From Bacteroidales bacterium (lineage in GTDB: Bacteria; Bacteroidota; Bacteroidia; Bacteroidales; UBA932), in contig JAQWAL010000008.1 in NCBI GenBank assembly GCA_028707695.1, positions 7,278 through 61,414 on the forward strand: a DNA stretch of 54,137 nucleotides. The letters are read 5' to 3'. Each line of letters starts with the position of its first letter. Position 1 is the first letter of the stretch. The position numbers were made by a program, and so were the translations under genes. This document shows, piece after piece, positions 1 to 7,079 of this stretch. The notes beneath the pieces are model-generated. The model did no database searches. It was not told where the DNA came from and worked only from the letters and a program-made list of their open reading frames with translations.

Positions 1-1349
1 TCAGTCGGGTTAATGGCTCCGTAAGTGACATCGTACACATGTCCCACCATTTCGTCACGCTCAGAATCGGAAGTTATGAAGGTCCTGAGCTTGGCATCTT
101 TTATCACTATCTTTTCTACCCGTGGTTCTTTCAATATTATCTCTTCCAACCATTTTTCATTCCAGTTGGCCTTGTTTGACTTTATATCCTTTTTTTTCTG
201 ATTTACCATAAGCTGCTGGATTCCTTTGACCATCCCATAAAAGGCTGTTTCTGCAGTGTTTGGAATGAATGAGAATACTGTATTGTCAAGATCGTTTTCC
301 ACAGCGTCATTTATTTGTGAAGCAAGGAACTCTCCTAGTTTTTTTCTTTCTTGGTAGATATTCCTGTCGTTTCCCCTGGAAAAATAGATCCGTTCAAAAG
401 AACAGCTGCTTTTTTTATATGGCTTCCTGGTCTGCGATATTTTAATTTCTGCGTTCTTATTGATTATAAGTGCAGAGCCAGGTTGGAGTTCTTCAATTTT
501 ACTGTCGTCTATTCCAAATGCTGTCCTTATCACGGATGCTTCAGATGCCGCCACCACAACTTCATCATCTGAATAATAGTAAACAGGTCTTATGCCCCAC
601 GGATCCCTCATCACAAAAGCATCCCCGTGACCAAGGATTCCTGCTACAGCATAACCTCCATCCCAATCTACAGAACTATTGGCAAGTACTTTATCCAACT
701 CAAGGCTCTCTTCTATAAGTTGTGTTATCTCTTGCCTGCTGTTGCCATTGTCCCTGAAATACCTGTATTTGTCCTGTATTTCGTCTTCCAGGCAGTATCC
801 AACCTTTTCCAATAGAGTTACTGTATCGGAATAATTCTTTGGATGCTGCCCTACTTCTATCAAACTTTGGAACAATTGGTCAACGTTTGTCAAATTAAAG
901 TTGGCTGCTAGAGCCAGGTTTTTTGATCTCCAGTTACTGGCTCTTTTTAGTGGATGTACAAGCTCCAGGTTGTTTTTGCCAAAAGTTGCATACCTTAAGT
1001 GTCCAAGGTAAACTTCTCCGACAAACGGAAGATTCTCCTTAATCCAGGATTCACTTTTCTCTTCTGTTGGTTCACTTCCTATTTGAGTGTAAACATTACC
1101 AAAAACATCTTGTATGGGATCTTGGGCACATGACCTGTATCTCTCCATGTATTTGCAACCGGCGGGCATATCTATCTTCACACTAGCAATACCTGCTCCT
1201 TCTTGTCCGCGGTTCCTCTGTTTCTCCATTAAAATATACAACCTTTTTAGGCCATATAGTGCAGTCCCATATTTTCTTCTGTAATAATCAATTGGTTTTT
1301 TGAGTCTTACCAGAGCTATTCCACATTCATGATTAATTACATCACTCAT
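1..1349 (-). CDS. purF: Amidophosphoribosyltransferase (partial, C-terminus outside window)
   Basis: This would transfer the glutamine amide nitrogen to PRPP, the first committed step of purine synthesis. The N-terminus begins MSDVINHECGIALVRL, and a conserved EKQRNRGQEGAG stretch follows, typical of class II (Ntn) glutamine amidotransferase domains. The nucleophile would be Cys9, so an eight-residue propeptide must be removed; as I recall, Bacteroidota homologues have the same layout. Later segments such as GHLRYATFG and WGIRPVYYY fit the PurF family. About 449 residues are visible and no stop is met before the window edge, so the phosphoribosyltransferase end is missing. The ATG at 1349-1347 overlaps the stop of the upstream gene as ATGA, which suggests translational coupling. 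A close paralogue of PurF rather than the true PurF cannot be excluded. Confidence 0.85.
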   Translation of the reverse strand, partial: MSDVINHECGIALVRLKKPIDYYRRKYGTALYGLKRLYILMEKQRNRGQEGAGIASVKIDMPAGCKYMERYRSCAQDPIQDVFGNVYTQIGSEPTEEKSESWIKENLPFVGEVYLGHLRYATFGKNNLELVHPLKRASNWRSKNLALAANFNLTNVDQLFQSLIEVGQHPKNYSDTVTLLEKVGYCLEDEIQDKYRYFRDNGNSRQEITQLIEESLELDKVLANSSVDWDGGYAVAGILGHGDAFVMRDPWGIRPVYYYSDDEVVVAASEASVIRTAFGIDDSKIEELQPGSALIINKNAEIKISQTRKPYKKSSCSFERIYFSRGNDRNIYQERKKLGEFLASQINDAVENDLDNTVFSFIPNTAETAFYGMVKGIQQLMVNQKKKDIKSNKANWNEKWLEEIILKEPRVEKIVIKDAKLRTFITSDSERDEMVGHVYDVTYGAINPT

Positions 1350-4306
1350 TTTTTATCTTGTTCTTTATATGTTTTTATTATGCCTTTGTTTTTTTTACCA
1401 TCTACATAAATGTAGAGTTGTTGGCTAAACCTAATATGTCTCAAGTACTTACTGTCGTGTATGGCATCCATCTGATCCAGTTCCGATTCTTTGAAGAGTC
1501 CGTCATTCATGAATGGATTTATGGTTAAATAACCTACTCCGAAACTTGTCAGGTTCTGGAAAAAATGGGTGCCTTGGCTTGGTTCAATTCTGAAATTTTC
1601 AAGACCACATTCTACAATTACTTTGGCTTCTGATATATGGGGCCATTTAATTGGTATTCCCAACCAAGGATCGCTTGATCCCCATCTGCCCGGACCTACT
1701 AAAACATAATTTCGCCCCTCTTTTTTCAACTGGTTGTTTATTTGTTCTATTTCAGATGCTATCTCGTTTGTTTTTGAATTGTCAAATGTACTGCTTTTTA
1801 CGTAAATGATATCTTCAACTTTGTTTATATGTCCCATTCCTAATGCTTTTTGTGCATAAATCAAAGCATCGTCCAAAGAAACATTGTCCCAATCAAGGGA
1901 TTTGTTATCGTTATTATTGGTTATAGGTCTAATTTGCAGTAAACTGAATATTTTGTCCTCTCCAGCAGGAACATCCATGTTGACAGCAAATTCAATCTCT
2001 ACAGGACTGCGCATCTCTTTATGGCAAATTTGCAACATATCCTGTAAAATCTCTGCCAAAGGCATTGTGTCATGTTGTAATATGTGGGCGAAAGAGATGA
2101 TTTTCCTCCCGGACTCCATGTTACTGTCCACAATCCTTTCACTCTGCATGTCCCATGTGGAAGCCACATGATCAAGGTTCCGGAAGTGTTTTACACTGTT
2201 TATATCAAACTTTTTGAGGTTAATGGAATCATCTATGGATGTTTTGAACTGTTCTGGTTTCAAGTCCAGTGCATACATGATGTTTTGTGTCTCTTTTAGT
2301 GCCATGGATGGTGTAGAGAGCTGAAGAATATGCTTTGGATGCGAAGGGGAGAAGCGTAAGGTTTTACCGCCTTCCACCACCAGTTTGCCCAAACCGAAAG
2401 CCATGTTTACGATTCCCTCTTCTGATCTTTCAGATCCTATAGGATAATAGTTCACAGACCTGGCAACACCTGAAATGGTTGGAAAGAAGAACCCGTTGTC
2501 TTCTGTGCCGATAATATCCTGGAGGACAACAGCCATCTTTTCTTCACTAAGTACATTTGCCGTGGCATTTAGGTAAGATCTGCTGGAAGAGAAATAAATA
2601 GAAGCATATACACTTTTTATGGCTTTTCCCAACAATCGTAACATTTGGTCTTTGTTTTTTGTACTGGGTATCATATAAGTCGAATAGATTCCTGCAAAAG
2701 GTTGGTAATGTGAATCTTCCAATTTTGAGCTAGACCTTATGGCAAGTGGTTTTGATGTGGTGGCAACATATGCCCTTAGTTCATTGACTAATGATTCTGG
2801 CAATCTGGAACTTACAAATTCCGACAGTATTTCTTCGTCAGAAATTTCTGAGTTAATGACATATTGCAACCCATTGATTTTAATGAATTCATCAAAATAA
2901 TCAGTAGCTATTACAACAGTCCGTGGTATGATAACCTTGACTCCCTCATATTTGTTCAAGAGATTGTATTTTTGTAACATGTTGTTTACAAATGCAATGC
3001 CTCTTGCTTTTCCTCCCAGGGATCCTTCACCAAGCCTGGCAAACCAAATGTATTTATTGTAACTTTTTGGTTCAAACCTGGCCACGACACCATGACCTAA
3101 AAGGTTCCTGTAATTCTTTATTGCCTGGACAATGAAAATCCTTAGCTGCTCAGTAGTATCAAAATGGCTTTGATGCGCCGCTTTTATCTTTGTTGCCAGG
3201 GAAAATAATCCCCTCGAAAACAGCCATTTAGATAGTCTGTTACGGGAGCCGTGGAAAAGCAGGACATCTTCCGGTATTTCCATGACAAGATGTTGCAAAT
3301 CTTGCAAATCTTTTGCCCTGCCAATTATCTCTCCACTTTTAAGATCCCTAAATATAAAATCGCCAAAGGCAAATTCTTCACTAATATATTCACTTAGCTC
3401 TATAAGCAATGTTTTTGAGTATTTGACAAGGAACCCAACTCCCAATTCCTTGGCAATAATGCCAATGCTCTCTTGTGAAGATTGCAGTAAAAACGGCATG
3501 TGAGGGTCATCTTTCTTGATAAGCCTGCATAGGTCAATTCCGGCATCCAGCTTTTCTGTACTGGACGGGTCATTTTTATTGATTACAAATGCCACGTCAG
3601 ATATGACACCCAACAGATTCTCTTTGTATTGCTGGTAAAGTTCTACAGCTTCGGTATAGTTTGTTGCAAGTAATATTTTTGGCCTTGCACGTTTCCTGAG
3701 TTTTTGCTGCTGTTCGTTGAGGGCCTCTTTGAGAAACTCCGCGCTTTGTTGCAGCACCAGTTTGTAGATTGCCGGTAAATATGTAGAGTAATACCTTATG
3801 GAATCTTCCACCAACAAAATGGCTTGGACGCCCGCTTTGACAATATCGTCCTGTGCGTTCATCCTGTCTTCGAACAATTTAATTATGGCTAGTATAAGGT
3901 CTGCATTGCCATGCCAGCTAAAGATATAATCAATGGCCGACCTGTCTTCGTTTTCAATCATTTTGTGCAATTCTTTGGAAAAATGTGTGAGAAGCACAAA
4001 AGGAATATCCGGCCTTTGTTCTTTTAGCTGTTTGGAAAAATTAAAAACATCCACATCTCCTATATTGAACATACTTATGATTAGATCAAAGTCCTGTTCG
4101 TTTTTCAAAAGGTCCATAGCCTCAACAGAGGATGTTACCCATTTGAAAGTAGGAGGGTTGCTCAAATTCAAATCTACATACTCTTTGTAAATTTGGACCT
4201 CAATCCTGCCGTCTTCTTCCAATGTGTATGCATCATAGCTGCTGCATATCATGAGCACTTTCCTGATGCGCCATTGCATCAGGTTTTTATAATCTATACG
4301 AGCCAT
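1346..4306 (-). CDS. PEP/pyruvate-binding (PPDK N-terminal-like) protein with N-terminal receiver-like domains
   Basis: This 986-residue protein carries the ATP-grasp nucleotide-binding domain of pyruvate phosphate dikinase and PEP synthase (roughly residues 420-800). Visible motifs are SLGGKARGIAFVN, KPLAIRSSSKLED, an FGLGKLVVEGG loop and EIEFAV...LLQIRPI. The N-terminal 330 residues hold two receiver-like folds. In the first the phospho-acceptor position reads DLIISMF, apparently without the Asp; the second keeps an Asp in VISDVAF. The swivelling phosphohistidine domain and the PEP-binding barrel are absent. A conserved-looking C-terminal block contains GPGRWGSSDPWLG and PSQGTHFFQNLTS. It lies 9 bp after hbd and overlaps the amidophosphoribosyltransferase by 4 bp. 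The reaction is unknown; a complete PEP synthase is unlikely because of the missing domains. Confidence 0.75.
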   Translation of the reverse strand: MARIDYKNLMQWRIRKVLMICSSYDAYTLEEDGRIEVQIYKEYVDLNLSNPPTFKWVTSSVEAMDLLKNEQDFDLIISMFNIGDVDVFNFSKQLKEQRPDIPFVLLTHFSKELHKMIENEDRSAIDYIFSWHGNADLILAIIKLFEDRMNAQDDIVKAGVQAILLVEDSIRYYSTYLPAIYKLVLQQSAEFLKEALNEQQQKLRKRARPKILLATNYTEAVELYQQYKENLLGVISDVAFVINKNDPSSTEKLDAGIDLCRLIKKDDPHMPFLLQSSQESIGIIAKELGVGFLVKYSKTLLIELSEYISEEFAFGDFIFRDLKSGEIIGRAKDLQDLQHLVMEIPEDVLLFHGSRNRLSKWLFSRGLFSLATKIKAAHQSHFDTTEQLRIFIVQAIKNYRNLLGHGVVARFEPKSYNKYIWFARLGEGSLGGKARGIAFVNNMLQKYNLLNKYEGVKVIIPRTVVIATDYFDEFIKINGLQYVINSEISDEEILSEFVSSRLPESLVNELRAYVATTSKPLAIRSSSKLEDSHYQPFAGIYSTYMIPSTKNKDQMLRLLGKAIKSVYASIYFSSSRSYLNATANVLSEEKMAVVLQDIIGTEDNGFFFPTISGVARSVNYYPIGSERSEEGIVNMAFGLGKLVVEGGKTLRFSPSHPKHILQLSTPSMALKETQNIMYALDLKPEQFKTSIDDSINLKKFDINSVKHFRNLDHVASTWDMQSERIVDSNMESGRKIISFAHILQHDTMPLAEILQDMLQICHKEMRSPVEIEFAVNMDVPAGEDKIFSLLQIRPITNNNDNKSLDWDNVSLDDALIYAQKALGMGHINKVEDIIYVKSSTFDNSKTNEIASEIEQINNQLKKEGRNYVLVGPGRWGSSDPWLGIPIKWPHISEAKVIVECGLENFRIEPSQGTHFFQNLTSFGVGYLTINPFMNDGLFKESELDQMDAIHDSKYLRHIRFSQQLYIYVDGKKNKGIIKTYKEQDKK

Positions 4307-4315
4307 TAGTCGGTT

Positions 4316-5155
4316 TTAATATTTGTAAAATCCCTGTTTAGATTTTCTTCCCAGTTGACCAGACCTTACCATCTTCCTTAGCAGTGGGTGTGGGCGGTAT
4401 TTGTCTTCGCCAAATTCTTTGTGCAGCACTTCCATTATTGCAAGGCATACATCCAAACCAATAAGGTCTCCAAGAGCAAGTGGTCCCATTGGGTGGTTTG
4501 CCCCAAGTTTCATTGCTTGGTCTATTTCCTGTGCAGAGGCAACACCTTCTGCATAAATACCCACTGCTTCGTTGACAAGTGGTACCAAGATGCGGTTGAC
4601 TACAAATCCGGGAGCTTCATTTACATTTATTGGAGTCTTGTCAATTTTCAATGCCAAGTTGTATACAAACTCTTGGACTTCAGGAGAAGTAAGCTGTCCT
4701 TTTATTACTTCTACCAGTTTCATGACAGGAGCAGGGTTGAAAAAATGCATTCCAATTACCCTGGATTGCCTTCTGGTATATGACGCAATTTCTGTAATTG
4801 ATAGGGAAGAAGTATTGGAAGCCAATATGGTCTCTGGTTTGCACAAAGTGTCCAGCTGGGAGAAAATCTCTTTTTTAAGAGACATCTGTTCAAGTACAGC
4901 TTCAATTACAAGGTCTGCATCTGAGCAATCAATGTAGTTCAAGGAGGTCTCAATCCTGGATAGGACTACATCCGTTTCGGAATCTGCAATCTTACCTTTT
5001 TCAACCAGTTTTGAGAGATTCTGGGAAATTTTTTTTATTCCGGACTCCAGTTCTTCTTCGGAAATACCTACCATTGTAACCGATATTCCTGCTTGTGCAA
5101 AAGCTTGTGCAATTCCACTACCCATGGTTCCGGTACCTATTACGCAAATTTTCAT
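4316..5155 (-). CDS. hbd: 3-hydroxyacyl-CoA (3-hydroxybutyryl-CoA) dehydrogenase
   Basis: It interconverts acetoacetyl-CoA and 3-hydroxybutyryl-CoA with a nicotinamide cofactor. The Rossmann loop GTGTMGSGIAQ is at residues 7-17. The catalytic region shows ASNTSSLS near 112-119, His137 in GMHFFNPAP and the NEAPGFVVNR helix near 188. The C-terminal domain has HPMGPLALGDLIGLD. At 279 residues it has the length of clostridial Hbd and PaaH-like enzymes. The end of the second beta strand reads VTMVGISEEE, with Gly where an Asp that binds the adenosine ribose of NAD is usual, so NADP use is possible. It starts 2 bp after the crotonase stop, an operon that supplies crotonyl-CoA or consumes it in the direction of acetyl-CoA. 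Confidence 0.92.
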   Translation of the reverse strand: MKICVIGTGTMGSGIAQAFAQAGISVTMVGISEEELESGIKKISQNLSKLVEKGKIADSETDVVLSRIETSLNYIDCSDADLVIEAVLEQMSLKKEIFSQLDTLCKPETILASNTSSLSITEIASYTRRQSRVIGMHFFNPAPVMKLVEVIKGQLTSPEVQEFVYNLALKIDKTPINVNEAPGFVVNRILVPLVNEAVGIYAEGVASAQEIDQAMKLGANHPMGPLALGDLIGLDVCLAIMEVLHKEFGEDKYRPHPLLRKMVRSGQLGRKSKQGFYKY

Positions 5156-5157
5156 GA

Positions 5158-5946
5158 TTATTGATTTTTTTGTTTTAAAAATTCAGGTTTTCTTTTCTCC
5201 AGGAAAGCTTGCATTCCCTCTTTTTGGTCATTGGAAGAGAAGCATAGTGCAAAAAAATTGTTCTCTACCTTAATGGCAGCTTCTGTTGCCATGTCCCTGC
5301 TCATATTTATTGATTCTTTTGAGTATTTGAGCGCTATAGGCGAATTCTTTACAATTATTTGAGCAATCGAAATAGCCTCATCCATCAAATTTTCTGAAGA
5401 TACCACCTTGTTTACCAAATTCATATTTAAAGCTTCTTGGGCATCTATCACCTTGCCGGTGAAAATCAATTCTTTTGCCCTTGCAACTCCTACTATTGAA
5501 GGAAGTCTTACTGACCCTGAAAAACCTGGAGTAATTCCCAAAGTCACCTCGGGTTGTCCAAATTTTGCTTTTTCTGAGGCTACACGTATGTCGCAGGAAA
5601 GAGCAAGTTCACAACCGCCTCCCAGGGCATAGCCATTTACAGCTGCAATTACAGGTTTGGGCAGGTTTTCAATTTTTCTCATAAGGTTTGCGCCTTTCAA
5701 ACCAAACTTGCCACCTTCGCTGGCATCCATGTTTGACATTGAAGAAATATCTGCACCGGCAATAAATGAGCGACCAGCTCCGGTGATAATGACCACTAGT
5801 ATGGATTCGTCCGAAGCAACTTTGTCCAGTATGTTGTCAAGACCTTCTATTAAGGTATTGTCCAAGGCATTAAGGGTTGAAGGTTTATTGAGTGTTATTA
5901 TACAGATATGATCTTCTGTTTTAATCAGAATTGAATCGTTTTCCAT
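5158..5946 (-). CDS. crt: Enoyl-CoA hydratase (crotonase)
   Basis: It reversibly hydrates crotonyl-CoA to 3-hydroxybutyryl-CoA. The protein has 262 residues, the normal crotonase length. The oxyanion-hole loops are AGADISSM (residues 63-70) and NGYALGGGCELAL (104-116). The two catalytic glutamates would be Glu113 and Glu133 (QPEVTLG), with the usual 20-residue spacing. It is the first gene of the minus-strand run crt-hbd-PPDK-like-purF. Upstream, on the minus strand, TATATTTA at about 5980-5973 is a weak match to the TAnnTTTG -7 box. Crotonyl-CoA is also the intermediate of the lysine operon at 33457-48294, so the two loci probably share this metabolite. The exact chain-length preference cannot be read from sequence. 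Confidence 0.92.
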   Translation of the reverse strand: MENDSILIKTEDHICIITLNKPSTLNALDNTLIEGLDNILDKVASDESILVVIITGAGRSFIAGADISSMSNMDASEGGKFGLKGANLMRKIENLPKPVIAAVNGYALGGGCELALSCDIRVASEKAKFGQPEVTLGITPGFSGSVRLPSIVGVARAKELIFTGKVIDAQEALNMNLVNKVVSSENLMDEAISIAQIIVKNSPIALKYSKESINMSRDMATEAAIKVENNFFALCFSSNDQKEGMQAFLEKRKPEFLKQKNQ

Positions 5947-5999
5947 AATGGGGTGGTTTTAGATTTTATTGGATAAATATACTTGTTTTTTTTTATCGA

Positions 6000-6034
6000 T
6001 TGACACAAGTTGGCAAAACACTCATGTAGCTTTG
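6000..6034 (+). promoter_or_regulatory. Bacteroidota-type promoter before the small ORF
   Basis: TAGCTTTG at 6027-6034 matches the TAnnTTTG -7 box. TTG at 6000-6002 lies 24 bp upstream and another TTG at 6010-6012 lies 14 bp upstream; neither has ideal spacing. The predicted start of transcription is about 18 bp before the ATG at 6059. Confidence 0.45.
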
Positions 6035-6058
6035 TCTCAATATTAAAAATAAAATATC

Positions 6059-6214
6059 ATGAAAACAACGGAATTCACCAATCTTTTTTTTGTACTTCTT
6101 GGTCAGGAGAACTACAATGATAAAGAAATTAAAAGCGAAACGGAATTGGCTGTTGAACAAGATTTGCAGTTTTACAAGGTAGATACTGATACCAGGTTTG
6201 TAGTTAACTTCTAA
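6059..6214 (+). CDS. Small hypothetical protein (51 aa)
   Basis: The reading frame begins MKTTEFTNLFFVLLGQENY and ends TRFVVNF before TAA. It is acidic and soluble-looking, with a short hydrophobic patch at residues 8-14 and no clear membrane segment or signal peptide. I do not recognise a family. Support for a real gene comes from position: a TAGCTTTG -7 box sits 24 bp before the ATG, the interval otherwise would be an unexplained 326-bp gap, and the next gene has its own -7 box after the stop. An A-rich leader (attaaaaataaaatatc) precedes the ATG, as is common for Bacteroidota starts. It could instead be a leader region with a chance frame. Confidence 0.5.
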   Translation: MKTTEFTNLFFVLLGQENYNDKEIKSETELAVEQDLQFYKVDTDTRFVVNF

Positions 6215-6242
6215 TGCATTTCCTATAGATATTTCTTTTCAT

Positions 6243-6250
6243 TACTTTTG
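6243..6250 (+). promoter_or_regulatory. -7 box (TACTTTTG) before the SDR gene
   Basis: TACTTTTG fits TAnnTTTG and ends 22 bp before the ATG at 6273. I see no clear -33 TTG at the right distance. Confidence 0.4.
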
Positions 6251-6272
6251 GATAAACTTACAGTCTAAAAAA

Positions 6273-7007
6273 ATGAAGGATTCACAAAAGGGAGCAATAA
6301 TAACCGGATCCACTTCTGGTATTGGCAGGGCAATTGCAATACATCTTGCATCAGTTGGCTACAGAGTCGGCATCACAGGAAGGAGGATTCACTTATTGGA
6401 AGAGATATCAAAGGAATTCCCAAACCAGATTTTCATACAACAATTCGATGTTTCACAAACAGAAACTGTAGCATCCAATCTGGAGGAGTTGCAACGCAAA
6501 TTGGGAGGGATTGATTTGTTCATTCATTGTTCGGGTACTGGTACCAGAAACACAGACCTTATACTAGAAGAGGAGTTAAGGACAATACAAACCAATGTCA
6601 ACGGGTTTGCAGCAGTGACCAATTGGGCTTTTAAGTATTTTGAAAACAAAGGTTTTGGTAAGTTATCGGCCATCACTTCAATCGCTGGGTTAAGAGGTTT
6701 TGCATTATCTCCCTCTTATTCATCTTCCAAATCTTTTCAAATGCGTTATCTGGAGGCATTAAGGCAAAAAGCCACAAACCTGGGGGGTAAAATCCTGGTT
6801 ACAGATATCAGGGCTGGCTTTGTAGATACCGCAATGGGCAATGGTGATGGTGCATTTTGGCAGACTTCCCCTGAGATTGCTGCAAGGCAAATCATTTCTG
6901 GTATTGACAGGAACAAAGATGTGCTGTATGTTACCAAACGGTGGGTTTTGATTGCACTAGTAATGAAAATTTTACCTGGTGCAATTTTCAAAAGGCTCAG
7001 ATTATAA
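6273..7007 (+). CDS. SDR-family NAD(P)-dependent oxidoreductase
   Basis: This 244-residue classical short-chain dehydrogenase has the cofactor loop TGSTSGIGRAIA at residues 12-23 and an active site of Ser (AITSIAG) and Tyr-x3-Lys (YSSSK). The segment after beta strand 2 reads VGITGRRIHLL; the Arg pair favours NADPH over NADH. The C-terminus is hydrophobic (VLIALVMKILPGAIFKRL) and may touch a membrane, as in some ketoreductases acting on lipids. It stands alone between a small ORF and a terminator, so the neighbours do not define a substrate. It resembles DltE/YdfG-type proteins in a general way. Substrate unknown. Confidence 0.85.
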   Translation: MKDSQKGAIITGSTSGIGRAIAIHLASVGYRVGITGRRIHLLEEISKEFPNQIFIQQFDVSQTETVASNLEELQRKLGGIDLFIHCSGTGTRNTDLILEEELRTIQTNVNGFAAVTNWAFKYFENKGFGKLSAITSIAGLRGFALSPSYSSSKSFQMRYLEALRQKATNLGGKILVTDIRAGFVDTAMGNGDGAFWQTSPEIAARQIISGIDRNKDVLYVTKRWVLIALVMKILPGAIFKRLRL

Positions 7008-7012
7008 TAATA

Positions 7013-7041
7013 AATACCCCTTGCTACTTGCAAGGGGTATT
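7013..7041. terminator. Bidirectional hairpin between SDR gene and htpG
   Basis: A perfect 12-bp inverted repeat, AATACCCCTTGC at 7013-7024 and GCAAGGGGTATT at 7030-7041, encloses a 5-nt loop. It follows the SDR stop by 5 bp and precedes the htpG stop at 7080 on the other strand. A T-rich stretch (cataatctttttag) follows on the plus strand, so it can stop transcription from both sides. Confidence 0.85.
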
Positions 7042-7079
7042 CATAATCTTTTTAGTATTACAATATCATGAATGACTGG

